The notes under the pieces were generated by a model. The model was not told the DNA's origin and ran no database searches. It was given only the letters and a program-made list of their open reading frames with translations. Shown in pieces: positions 1-6,470 of a DNA stretch of 38,616 nt; position 1 is the first letter of the stretch, and every line of letters starts with the position of its first letter. The position numbers were made by a program, and so were the translations under genes. Source of the DNA: Gammaproteobacteria bacterium. GTDB taxonomy: Bacteria > Pseudomonadota > Gammaproteobacteria > Pseudomonadales > Azotimanducaceae. The stretch covers positions 1-38,616 of the forward strand of contig JAHEEG010000007.1 in the NCBI GenBank assembly GCA_024640825.1, written 5' to 3'.

Positions 1-120
1 CGCTCGGCCGGGTCAATTCCCCTCCCTCGGCGTCGCCACATCGGCGGCGTATTCCTTCTCCCGAGCAGACCGCTTACAGACAACAACCGCTTGCGCTTGT
101 CAGCAGGCTTGCGGAGGCCG
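1..120. other. unassigned left edge
   Basis: I see no supportable gene, RNA or clear hairpin terminator in these bases. They lie beyond the stop codon of the leftward Nudix gene and may contain the end of a gene outside the window. Confidence 0.3.
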
Positions 121-726
121 TTAGAGCTCAGGCGGCGGCTGCCACTCGGGGTTGAGCGTGCTGAAGAAAGCGTTGAGCATTCGGTAGGTGAGGCCCCAGA
201 CGAAGTGTCCGCGTTCGAGACGGTAGCCGTTAAAAACGGTCGGCTGGCCGGCCAGGGGTTTGGTCTCGGTATCGTGAAAATCGCCGCGGACCAGCGGCGC
301 CAGGGGGGCCCAGACGACCTCGTCCACTTCGTAGTTAGTGGTGAATTGGGGATCGCCGCCGAGCTCGAAGACGTGTGGCGCGATGATCATGTCCAGGGTG
401 CGGCCACGGGGCATGGCGCGGTGCTGGTCAATGGCGCCCAGGTAAGCGGCCTGATCCAGATTCAGACCGATTTCTTCCAGAGTTTCCCGCATGGCGGCAG
501 CTTGAAGATCGTCGTCTACGGGGTCGAGATGGCCGCCGGGGAAGGCCATGTGGCCTGACCAGGGGTCTCCCTTCTTCTCCGCGCGCTTGATGAACAGTAT
601 CTCTTCCCCGGCAGGCTGCGTGCGCAGGATTACGGCCACGGCCGCCTGACGGGTATGGGGGCCTGGCGTATAGCTTTCCGGCTCGTACTCGGCAAGCCGC
701 TGTCGAATAAAGTTCAAGCGGTACAC
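121..726 (-). CDS. Nudix hydrolase, CoA pyrophosphatase-like
   Basis: A cytosolic Nudix hydrolase of 201 residues, best matched to the CoA-diphosphatase (NudL/UPF0035) subfamily, which cleaves CoA and its derivatives into phosphopantetheine and 3',5'-ADP. The Nudix helix lies at residues 64-88 and shows RETLEEIGL with its metal-binding glutamates. It is preceded by SGHMAFPGGHLDP, the subfamily signature before the box. The start is GTG: an in-frame TAA lies two codons upstream, so no earlier start is possible. No Shine-Dalgarno sequence precedes it, and a TATGAT-like -10 (736-741) ends about 9 bases before the GTG, so the mRNA may be leaderless. It is divergent from the thioesterase gene with only 38 bp between them. 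Fold is secure; the CoA substrate is inferred from the subfamily motif. Confidence 0.88.
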   Translation of the reverse strand: MYRLNFIRQRLAEYEPESYTPGPHTRQAAVAVILRTQPAGEEILFIKRAEKKGDPWSGHMAFPGGHLDPVDDDLQAAAMRETLEEIGLNLDQAAYLGAIDQHRAMPRGRTLDMIIAPHVFELGGDPQFTTNYEVDEVVWAPLAPLVRGDFHDTETKPLAGQPTVFNGYRLERGHFVWGLTYRMLNAFFSTLNPEWQPPPEL

Positions 727-764
727 AACTTATATATCATAGGGTTTTCTCGGATCTTTTATCG

Positions 765-1211
765 GTGTCGGTGATGAAAAAAAGGCGCGCAGCTGTGAGC
801 CAGGATGACCGGGCGAATTTGTGCTTCGTGTGCGGGCCTGGAAATGGCAGCGGGCTCCAGGTTCGTTTTCGCGTGGAGGATGGCGTCTGCCTGGGTGAGT
901 TCACGCCCGCAGAACAACACATGGGCTACGACAGCCTCACTCACGGCGGCATCATTTTCAGCCTGCTTGACGACGTCATGGCCAACTGGCTGTGGTTGCA
1001 GGGCATCAAGTGCTTCACCGCCCGCGCTGATATACGCTATCGCTCGCATCTGCCGATCGGCACGCCGGTCCGCCTCGAAGGCCGCTGCGTGCGGCGCAAG
1101 GGGCGACTCTCGCAGATGGAAGGCAGAGTCGTGCGCATTGACAGCGAGGAACTTGTGGCAGAGGCCACCGGCTCCTTCATGACGCCGGAACGCTTCGACG
1201 CACCATCCTGA
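765..1211 (+). CDS. PaaI-family hotdog thioesterase
   Basis: A 148-residue single-domain hotdog protein of the PaaI acyl-CoA thioesterase group. Residues 60-70 read HGGIIFSLLDD, the family's catalytic and dimer-helix motif; the HGG loop binds the thioester carbonyl and an acidic residue on the helix activates water. An N-terminal CFVCG (20-24) followed by a Gly/Asn-rich turn is typical of the 'CFVCGxxNxxGL' subgroup. The start is GTG at 765; an in-frame ATG at 774 is the alternative, and neither has a good ribosome binding site. The MAPEG gene follows after 19 bp in the same direction, so the two are probably cotranscribed. The acyl substrate cannot be read from the sequence. Confidence 0.87.
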   Translation: MSVMKKRRAAVSQDDRANLCFVCGPGNGSGLQVRFRVEDGVCLGEFTPAEQHMGYDSLTHGGIIFSLLDDVMANWLWLQGIKCFTARADIRYRSHLPIGTPVRLEGRCVRRKGRLSQMEGRVVRIDSEELVAEATGSFMTPERFDAPS

Positions 1212-1230
1212 GAATTCAAAGGAGAAACCC

Positions 1231-1614
1231 ATGGCCTACGTTACCGTCATCGCTATGCTGGCGCTGATCGAGTATCTGTATTTCGGACTTCTGGTAGGGC
1301 AGGCTCGCGGCCGCAGCGGTCTTCAGGCACCCGCCGTTACCGGAGATGAGAATTTTGAAAGGTTCTTTCGGGCGCACTACAACACTCTCGAGCAGCTGAT
1401 CGTATTCGTACCGGCGCTCTATGCGTCCGGCTACTATGTCGGCCCCATTTTTGCGGTGGCAGCGGGCGTGGCGTTTCTGATCGGACGCGCCCTGTACTTC
1501 CGGAGCTACGTCAGCGACCCTGGCAAGCGGGGTCCCGGCATGATGCTGACCTTCCTGGCGAACGGCGTGCTGGTGCTCGGCGCCCTGGTCGGCGCGCTGG
1601 TGGATATCCTTTAG
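1231..1614 (+). CDS. MAPEG-family membrane protein
   Basis: A 127-residue inner-membrane protein with four hydrophobic segments (about residues 3-22, 50-68, 72-90 and 105-126), the topology and length of the MAPEG superfamily (membrane-associated proteins in eicosanoid and glutathione metabolism). The motif ERFFRAHYNTLEQ in the first cytoplasmic loop is the family's glutathione-contact region. A strong AAAGGAG lies 6 bases before the ATG. Bacterial members often have glutathione transferase or peroxidase activity on hydrophobic electrophiles, but the substrate here is unknown. It ends 7 bp from the stop codon of the converging epoxide-hydrolase-like gene. Confidence 0.87.
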   Translation: MAYVTVIAMLALIEYLYFGLLVGQARGRSGLQAPAVTGDENFERFFRAHYNTLEQLIVFVPALYASGYYVGPIFAVAAGVAFLIGRALYFRSYVSDPGKRGPGMMLTFLANGVLVLGALVGALVDIL

Positions 1615-1621
1615 GAGAACC

Positions 1622-2545
1622 TCAGTGTCGGGCCAGCCAGTCGAGGATCAGCCGGTTTGTTTGTTCCGGCATTTCCTGCTGGATCCAGTGGCCGCAGGGC
1701 AGGGTGTGTACTTCTGAGTCGGGCGCATAGGTGCGAAGTCGCGGATTGGGGCGCACGATGTCGTGCTCGCCGTGAATCATCAGGACCGGCTGATTTACTT
1801 TCTGCGGCAGGTCCCGGGTGGTCTCCCAGTTGCGGGTAAAGTTCCGGTACCAGTTGATCCCGCCGGTGAACCCGGAACGCTCGAAACTGTCGACGAATAC
1901 GCGGAGATCCGCTTCGCTCATCAGCAACTCGCCGGGCATAGCCGGAGCGGTGGCCAGCTTGAGCAGGCGCATTCCGGGCCCCAGGTCCACCGGGTCGCTC
2001 TGCCACTGACGGGTGCGGTACAGGTTGCGCAGAAAGTTTTCAGTGTTTGCGGCGAAGATGGCGTCTGCTACGCCGGGCTGCCGATTGAAATGCACGATGT
2101 AGAAATCGGCGCCCAGTTGGGTTTCCCAGAAACTCACCCAGTCCGAATCGCCGCGCTCGAGAAACGGCACGCTCAGATTGATCACGCCGCTGACCCGCTG
2201 TGGATGCAGCATGGCCATGTTCCAGACCACGATGGCTCCCCAGTCGTGACCGACGAAAACGGCATCTTCCAAACCGTAGTGATCCAGCAGCCCCACCAGG
2301 TCCCCGCAGAGGTGATGGATGCCGTAGTCCGCCACCGTTTCCGGCCGGCTCGAGCGGCCGTAGCCGCGCTGGTTGGGGATGATGACGCGGTATCCGGCAT
2401 CCACCAGAGCCGGTATCTGATGGCGCCAGGAGTAGGCGAGTTCCGGCCAGCCGTGGCACAGCATCAGCGGCCGCCCGCCGCCCGCGCCGAATACTTCCAG
2501 TGTTATCCCGTTGGTGTCGACAAACTCGGGCTGGGGAAACGTCAC
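1622..2545 (-). CDS. alpha/beta hydrolase, epoxide hydrolase-like
   Basis: A 307-residue soluble alpha/beta hydrolase with the layout of microbial epoxide hydrolases. HGWPE (31-35) forms the oxyanion side. GHDWGA places the nucleophilic Asp101 where esterases carry Ser. Tyr149 and Tyr233 lie in the cap region where the epoxide-protonating tyrosines sit. Asp262 (GEHDIV) and His286 (CGHWIQQE) complete the triad. The GTG start is well supported by AGGAGGG five bases upstream. Haloalkane dehalogenases share the Asp nucleophile, but the paired cap tyrosines and the HGWPE box favour epoxide hydrolysis. The gene converges on the MAPEG gene. Confidence 0.87.
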   Translation of the reverse strand: MTFPQPEFVDTNGITLEVFGAGGGRPLMLCHGWPELAYSWRHQIPALVDAGYRVIIPNQRGYGRSSRPETVADYGIHHLCGDLVGLLDHYGLEDAVFVGHDWGAIVVWNMAMLHPQRVSGVINLSVPFLERGDSDWVSFWETQLGADFYIVHFNRQPGVADAIFAANTENFLRNLYRTRQWQSDPVDLGPGMRLLKLATAPAMPGELLMSEADLRVFVDSFERSGFTGGINWYRNFTRNWETTRDLPQKVNQPVLMIHGEHDIVRPNPRLRTYAPDSEVHTLPCGHWIQQEMPEQTNRLILDWLARH

Positions 2546-2628
2546 GAACCCTCCTGTAGGCGCAGGTGCGATGAGCGGTTAGTCTACGGGCAGGTTGACG
2601 GTCGATCCACAAGGCGGAGAACCAGAGC

Positions 2629-3027
2629 ATGAATCAGCGCGAGACTCACAGCCTGGGCGTGGGCTATCTGCTCTGGATCTTCGGATTCCTCGGCGCGCAC
2701 CGTTTCTATTTCGGTCGCCCTGTCAGTGGGACGATTTACTTTTTCACCCTGGGGCTGCTTTTCATCGGCTGGATTGTGGATCTGTTTCTGATGCCCGGGC
2801 TCGAGGCATCGGCGGATCGGCGCTACATCGCAGGCGAGAAAAACTACACCCTGGCGTGGGTTCTACTCACTTTTCTCGGTCTTTTTGGCATGCATCGATT
2901 TTATCTGGGCAAGATATTCACTGGCATTCTGTATCTGCTGACCGCTGGACTTTTCGGGATCGGCTACATCTACGACTACTGGACCCTCAACGAGCAGATA
3001 TCCACGACAAACACCGAGCGGCGCTAG
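2629..3027 (+). CDS. tandem TM2-domain membrane protein
   Basis: A 132-residue membrane protein made of two TM2 domains in tandem. Each repeat has a short helix, the signature G-x-H-R-F-Y-x-G (GAHRFYFGR at 22-30; GMHRFYLGK at 87-95) and a following membrane hairpin ending in an acidic or aromatic residue. Most bacterial TM2 proteins have one copy, so this looks like an internal duplication. GGAGA about 9 bases before the ATG is a plausible ribosome binding site. Function is unknown; the family is thought to lie in the inner membrane. It is flanked by the divergent hydrolase and the converging SDR gene, 15 bp away. Confidence 0.85.
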   Translation: MNQRETHSLGVGYLLWIFGFLGAHRFYFGRPVSGTIYFFTLGLLFIGWIVDLFLMPGLEASADRRYIAGEKNYTLAWVLLTFLGLFGMHRFYLGKIFTGILYLLTAGLFGIGYIYDYWTLNEQISTTNTERR

Positions 3028-3042
3028 GTGGCAAGGCTCCAG

Positions 3043-3858
3043 TTACTGGCTCATGTACCAGCCCCCGTTGGGGGACAACACCTGCCCCGTCATGAACCTG
3101 GCTTCATCGCTTGCCAGATACACGGCGGCCCAGGCGATGTCGTCGGGTTCCCCCAGACGGCCCATCGGGGTTTGTGCCTCCAGCATGAAGTGCAGCGGCT
3201 CGAGGGGATCCGTCATTTCGGTATGGATCCAGCCGGGGGCCAGCGCGTTGACGCGAATGTGTGGCGCCAACTCGTGGGCGAGGGCGCGAGTGAAACCTAG
3301 AATGCCCGCCTTGGCGGCGCTGTACGCGGGCCCCCCGGGTCTGCCAAAGGTGCCCATGACGCTGCCCATGTTGATGATCGTCCCTGACTGATGAGGTTGC
3401 ATGAGCTTTACCGCCTCCCGGCAGCAAAAGAAGGTACCGTCGAGATGCACGCCGATCATCCTGTGCCAGGACTCGTCGGTCGCATCTGTAATGTTGCCGC
3501 CCAGGCCGTCCTCCACCGGCTCGCCTGCCTGGATGGCGGCCGCCATGCCGGCAATGCGGGCCAGGGCGACATTGTCGCCGGGGTCGATACCGCCGATGCC
3601 CGCGTTGTTTACCAGCACGTCCAGCCGGTCGGTGACATCGCGCAGCTGCGAGAACATGGCGGTTACCGAAGCGGCGTCGCTGACATCGCACGCCAGCGCG
3701 GAACCGCCCAGCTCGTCCGCCACGGCCTGGGCGGCTGCCAGATTCAGATCGTTGATGATGACGAAGGCGCCTTCTTCGACAAACCGCCTCGCGATTTGTG
3801 CGCCGAGGCCTCTGGCAGCTCCGGTGATCAGGGCGTTTTTTCCTGACAGGCGATTCAT
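3043..3858 (-). CDS. SDR-family oxidoreductase
   Basis: A classical short-chain dehydrogenase/reductase of 271 residues. The cofactor loop is TGAARGLG (12-19), the structural NNAG is at 84-87, and the catalytic set Ser166, Tyr179, Lys183 is present (YSAAK). The acidic residue after beta-strand 2 (NDLN, about 37) favours NAD(H) over NADP(H). The tail GQVLSPNGGWYM is typical of 3-oxoacyl reductase-like SDRs. I chose the ATG at 3858 because GGGAGAG lies just before it and the TGxxxGxG motif then sits at the normal distance; the open frame continues upstream without conserved sequence. An insertion of about 25 residues (95-120) after the NNAG region is longer than in FabG. Substrate unknown. Confidence 0.88.
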   Translation of the reverse strand: MNRLSGKNALITGAARGLGAQIARRFVEEGAFVIINDLNLAAAQAVADELGGSALACDVSDAASVTAMFSQLRDVTDRLDVLVNNAGIGGIDPGDNVALARIAGMAAAIQAGEPVEDGLGGNITDATDESWHRMIGVHLDGTFFCCREAVKLMQPHQSGTIINMGSVMGTFGRPGGPAYSAAKAGILGFTRALAHELAPHIRVNALAPGWIHTEMTDPLEPLHFMLEAQTPMGRLGEPDDIAWAAVYLASDEARFMTGQVLSPNGGWYMSQ

Positions 3859-4015
3859 AGTTGCTCTCCCTGCTGTTTTGGGTCGGACTTCCGAGGGCCA
3901 GATGCAGTTTGGTTGACTCGATAAGCGACTGACAAGTGCCGGCTGTCCTAACGGTGCCTCAGAAGTCGGCTGTGAGCTATGATCAGAGCCCGCTATAACG
4001 AATGAGAGGACGAGG

Positions 4016-4705
4016 ATGCTGCAGATGCTCTTTGCTGGTGTGTTGTTTCTTGGCACCCACTTGGGTATCAGCAGCACTTCCATGCGCGGTCGGCTTGTTG
4101 CCACGCTGGGAGAGCGTGGTTATCTGGTCGTTTACTCACTGCTGGCCCTGGTCACGCTGAGTTATCTCATCTGGCTGTACGGGGAGCTGCCGCGACACCC
4201 GTATTTGTGGCTCCCGGATCCGAACCTCTATATGGCGGCAAAGGTCATCATGCCCTTCGCCATGGTCTTGTTCCTGGGCGGTTTCATGGTGCCGAACCCC
4301 ACCACGGTAGGTATGGAAGGGTCGCTAAAGGGAGACGGAGGGGGGGAAGGTTTGGCTCGGGGTGTCACCCGCATTACGCGGCATCCGTTTCAGTGGAGCG
4401 TGGTGCTCTGGGCGGGGGCCCACCTGGTTGCGAATGGGGACCAGGTGTCGGTGGTTTTCTTCACCACCTTCTTGGTGCTGGGTCTGCTGGGAGGCGTGCT
4501 CATCGATCGCAAGAAAGCGGCGGCTCTCGGTAGTGACTGGCAAAAGTATGCCCGGGTCACCTCCAATGTTCCCTTTCTGGCTATCCTCTCCGGGCGCAAC
4601 CGATTGGTGTTCCGGGAACTGGTTGCGCCGGTGCTTGTCGGTCTGGTGGGCTATGTGGCCATCTTCTGGGGACATGACTGGATCGCCGGGGTACGGCTTT
4701 ACTGA
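4016..4705 (+). CDS. NnrU-family membrane protein
   Basis: A 229-residue polytopic inner-membrane protein with about six hydrophobic segments. Early THLGISST and the later ITRHPFQW are hallmarks of the NnrU/isoprenylcysteine-methyltransferase-like membrane fold. NnrU was named from a denitrification locus, and relatives include the enzyme Z-ISO, but most bacterial members have no assigned reaction. No nitrite or nitric oxide reductase gene is nearby, so a denitrification role is not supported here. GAGAGGACGAGG precedes the ATG and a TATAAC hexamer lies at about 3994. It converges on the small alpha/beta hydrolase gene 26 bp away. Confidence 0.83.
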   Translation: MLQMLFAGVLFLGTHLGISSTSMRGRLVATLGERGYLVVYSLLALVTLSYLIWLYGELPRHPYLWLPDPNLYMAAKVIMPFAMVLFLGGFMVPNPTTVGMEGSLKGDGGGEGLARGVTRITRHPFQWSVVLWAGAHLVANGDQVSVVFFTTFLVLGLLGGVLIDRKKAAALGSDWQKYARVTSNVPFLAILSGRNRLVFRELVAPVLVGLVGYVAIFWGHDWIAGVRLY

Positions 4706-4731
4706 AGCCCCCCGGAGGCCTGGTCTGACCC

Positions 4732-5316
4732 TCAGCTGATGGCCTGTTCGATGCGCTGACGCAGCGTTTCCCATTGACCCAGGAAAAAATGATTGGCGCC
4801 GACGATAACGTGGCTACGAATGCCCTGCCAGGCGGCCAGAACGTCCTGCCTGGCGAATTCATCCGCGTCGCCGATGAAGATGTCGACCGGGCAGCTGAGG
4901 TGAAGCTCAGGGAACGCCATAGAGCCAACCGGAGGGGCTACCAGCAAAACCCGGTCCGGCTCCGGCAGGCTGGTGAGGGATTGCCAGACGACGTTGGCAC
5001 CGAAGGAGTAGCCGCCCAGCCAGAGCTGGCTTGGAGAGTGTTCCGACTGCAGCCATCCGACTGCTGCACGCAGATCTTCAATCTCCCCGCCGTTGCCGTC
5101 GTAGCGGCCTTCGCTGTTGCCCACGCCGCGGAAATTGAATCTCAGACAGCTGACGCCACTGGCCAGAAGCGTCTGCGCAAGGCAGTCCAGAACTGCATCG
5201 TTCATAGTGCCCCCATAGAGCGGATGGGGATGACACAATACCGCGTGCGCCCGTACGGGACCGCTTGCGACATCAAGACACGCCTCCAGGGCGCCCGCTG
5301 GTCCTGGGATATCCAA
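4732..5316 (-). CDS. small alpha/beta hydrolase (Tex30/KANL3-like)
   Basis: A cap-less alpha/beta hydrolase of 194 residues. Features in order: CHPHPLYGGTMN near 28, the strand FNFRGVGNSEG, the nucleophile elbow GGYSFGA (serine in the centre), the acid-bearing IGDADEF, and the late histidine in GANHFFLGQ. This matches the widespread bacterial family related to eukaryotic TEX30/KANSL3, annotated only as hydrolases. The start looks like TTG (5316) with GAGGA about ten bases upstream; an in-frame CTG at 5322 is possible, and a stop codon lies a little further upstream, so the protein cannot be much longer. Substrate unknown. Confidence 0.85.
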   Translation of the reverse strand: MDIPGPAGALEACLDVASGPVRAHAVLCHPHPLYGGTMNDAVLDCLAQTLLASGVSCLRFNFRGVGNSEGRYDGNGGEIEDLRAAVGWLQSEHSPSQLWLGGYSFGANVVWQSLTSLPEPDRVLLVAPPVGSMAFPELHLSCPVDIFIGDADEFARQDVLAAWQGIRSHVIVGANHFFLGQWETLRQRIEQAIS

Positions 5317-5456
5317 GGTCAGACGATCCTCATACGAAGTGATTCAGAGTCCAAGTTAGCAGTTCGTGAGCGGGCGGGGAACCGGGTACGGCAATGGTTG
5401 TGCTTGGTCGTTGGCGCGGCTGAATCGCGCGTGTCGGCGGAACGACGTGCAGGCTC

Positions 5457-5484
5457 TTGAAATTTGCTCCGATGACCTTATGGT
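5457..5484 (+). promoter_or_regulatory. possible sigma70 promoter of the ABC operon
   Basis: TTGAAA (5457-5462) and TATGGT (5479-5484) are separated by 16 bases, 42 bases before the ABC ATPase start codon at 5526. The -35 matches the consensus at five of six bases and the -10 at four of six. This is a pattern match only. Confidence 0.33.
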
Positions 5485-5525
5485 GCGCAATCGTCTCTCG
5501 ACTCACAAAAATTTGGAGAGCCAGC

Positions 5526-6470
5526 ATGATCGAAGCGGATCGGTTGAGCCGTCGGTATGGAGAATTTCTGGCGGTCGACAGTGTGTCCTTTGCGATTGGA
5601 CATGGCGAGATAGTCGGCCTTCTCGGGCACAACGGAGCCGGCAAGACCACCATCATGAAGATGCTCACCGGGTACCTTGAGCCGAGTTCGGGTTCGGTCC
5701 GGGTGGACGGTGCCGAGGTGGAGTTGCACCGGCAGCAGGTACAGAGTCAGCTGGGTTACCTGCCCGAAAACCTTCCGCTGTACCCCGAGCTCTCGGTGAG
5801 CGACTACCTGGCCTTTACCGCTGAGCTGCGAGGCGTTGCGGCCCCCGAAGCTGTGCGCCGGGCCGTGGAGGCAACGGAGCTGGAAGAGAAAGCCCTGGAA
5901 CCCATCAGCACGCTGTCGCGGGGCTACAAACAGCGGGTAGGCGTGGCTCAGGCGATTCTTCACGAGCCCCGTTTTCTCATCTTGGACGAGCCGACCAACG
6001 GTCTCGACCCGGGACAGACCCAGCACATGCGCCAGCTTATCCGGCGGCTTTCTGAGCGCGCGACGGTGATTCTTTCCACCCATATCATGCAGGAGGTAAG
6101 CGCTCTGTGTGACAGGGCCCTCATTCTCCGTGGCGGTCACCTGGTGCTTGATGAGCGTCTCGAGGACCTTCGCGCCAGCAACCGCCTGAACGTCCGAACG
6201 TCCAGCGAGGGAAACCTGCTCGAAGTCCTCTCAGGCGCCCCATACCTGACTTCGCTCGAACAGACTCGGGATGGCAGCTGGGAACTGGAGGTCGCAGGCG
6301 ACTTGGACCAGGCGGCCCACGGCGTCGCAGTTGCCCTCTTGGACGCCGGTCTGCCCGTCTACCAGATTGCAGCCTTACAGAGGGATCTGGAAACAGTCTT
6401 CAGAGAAGTCAATGAAAACACCGGCCTGTCAGGCCGGGACGAACAGGTGGAGGACCAGAATGCGGCTTAA
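5526..6470 (+). CDS. ABC transporter ATPase, GldA-like
   Basis: The cytosolic ATP-binding subunit (314 residues) of a type-2 ABC exporter, first gene of a three-gene operon. Walker A is GHNGAGKTT near residue 38, the signature segment is LSRGYKQRVG, Walker B is FLILDEPTNGLDP, and the switch histidine is in LSTHIMQE. The signature is LSRGY rather than LSGGQ, as in GldA/CcmA-like exporters. About 90 residues after the ATPase form an extra C-terminal domain, typical of this subgroup. The ATG at 5526 has GGAGAG upstream; the longer open frame to 5457 lacks conserved sequence. The stop codon overlaps the next gene by 11 bases, which suggests translational coupling. Substrate unknown. Confidence 0.92.
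   Translation: MIEADRLSRRYGEFLAVDSVSFAIGHGEIVGLLGHNGAGKTTIMKMLTGYLEPSSGSVRVDGAEVELHRQQVQSQLGYLPENLPLYPELSVSDYLAFTAELRGVAAPEAVRRAVEATELEEKALEPISTLSRGYKQRVGVAQAILHEPRFLILDEPTNGLDPGQTQHMRQLIRRLSERATVILSTHIMQEVSALCDRALILRGGHLVLDERLEDLRASNRLNVRTSSEGNLLEVLSGAPYLTSLEQTRDGSWELEVAGDLDQAAHGVAVALLDAGLPVYQIAALQRDLETVFREVNENTGLSGRDEQVEDQNAA

Noticed and set aside
1763-2632. A 289-codon plus-strand open frame opposite the epoxide-hydrolase-like gene
   Set aside because: Antisense shadow; the minus-strand triad and ribosome binding site are clear.
4016-4705. Denitrification role suggested by the NnrU family name
   Set aside because: No nir, nor or nnr genes are present nearby, and most family members occur outside denitrifiers.
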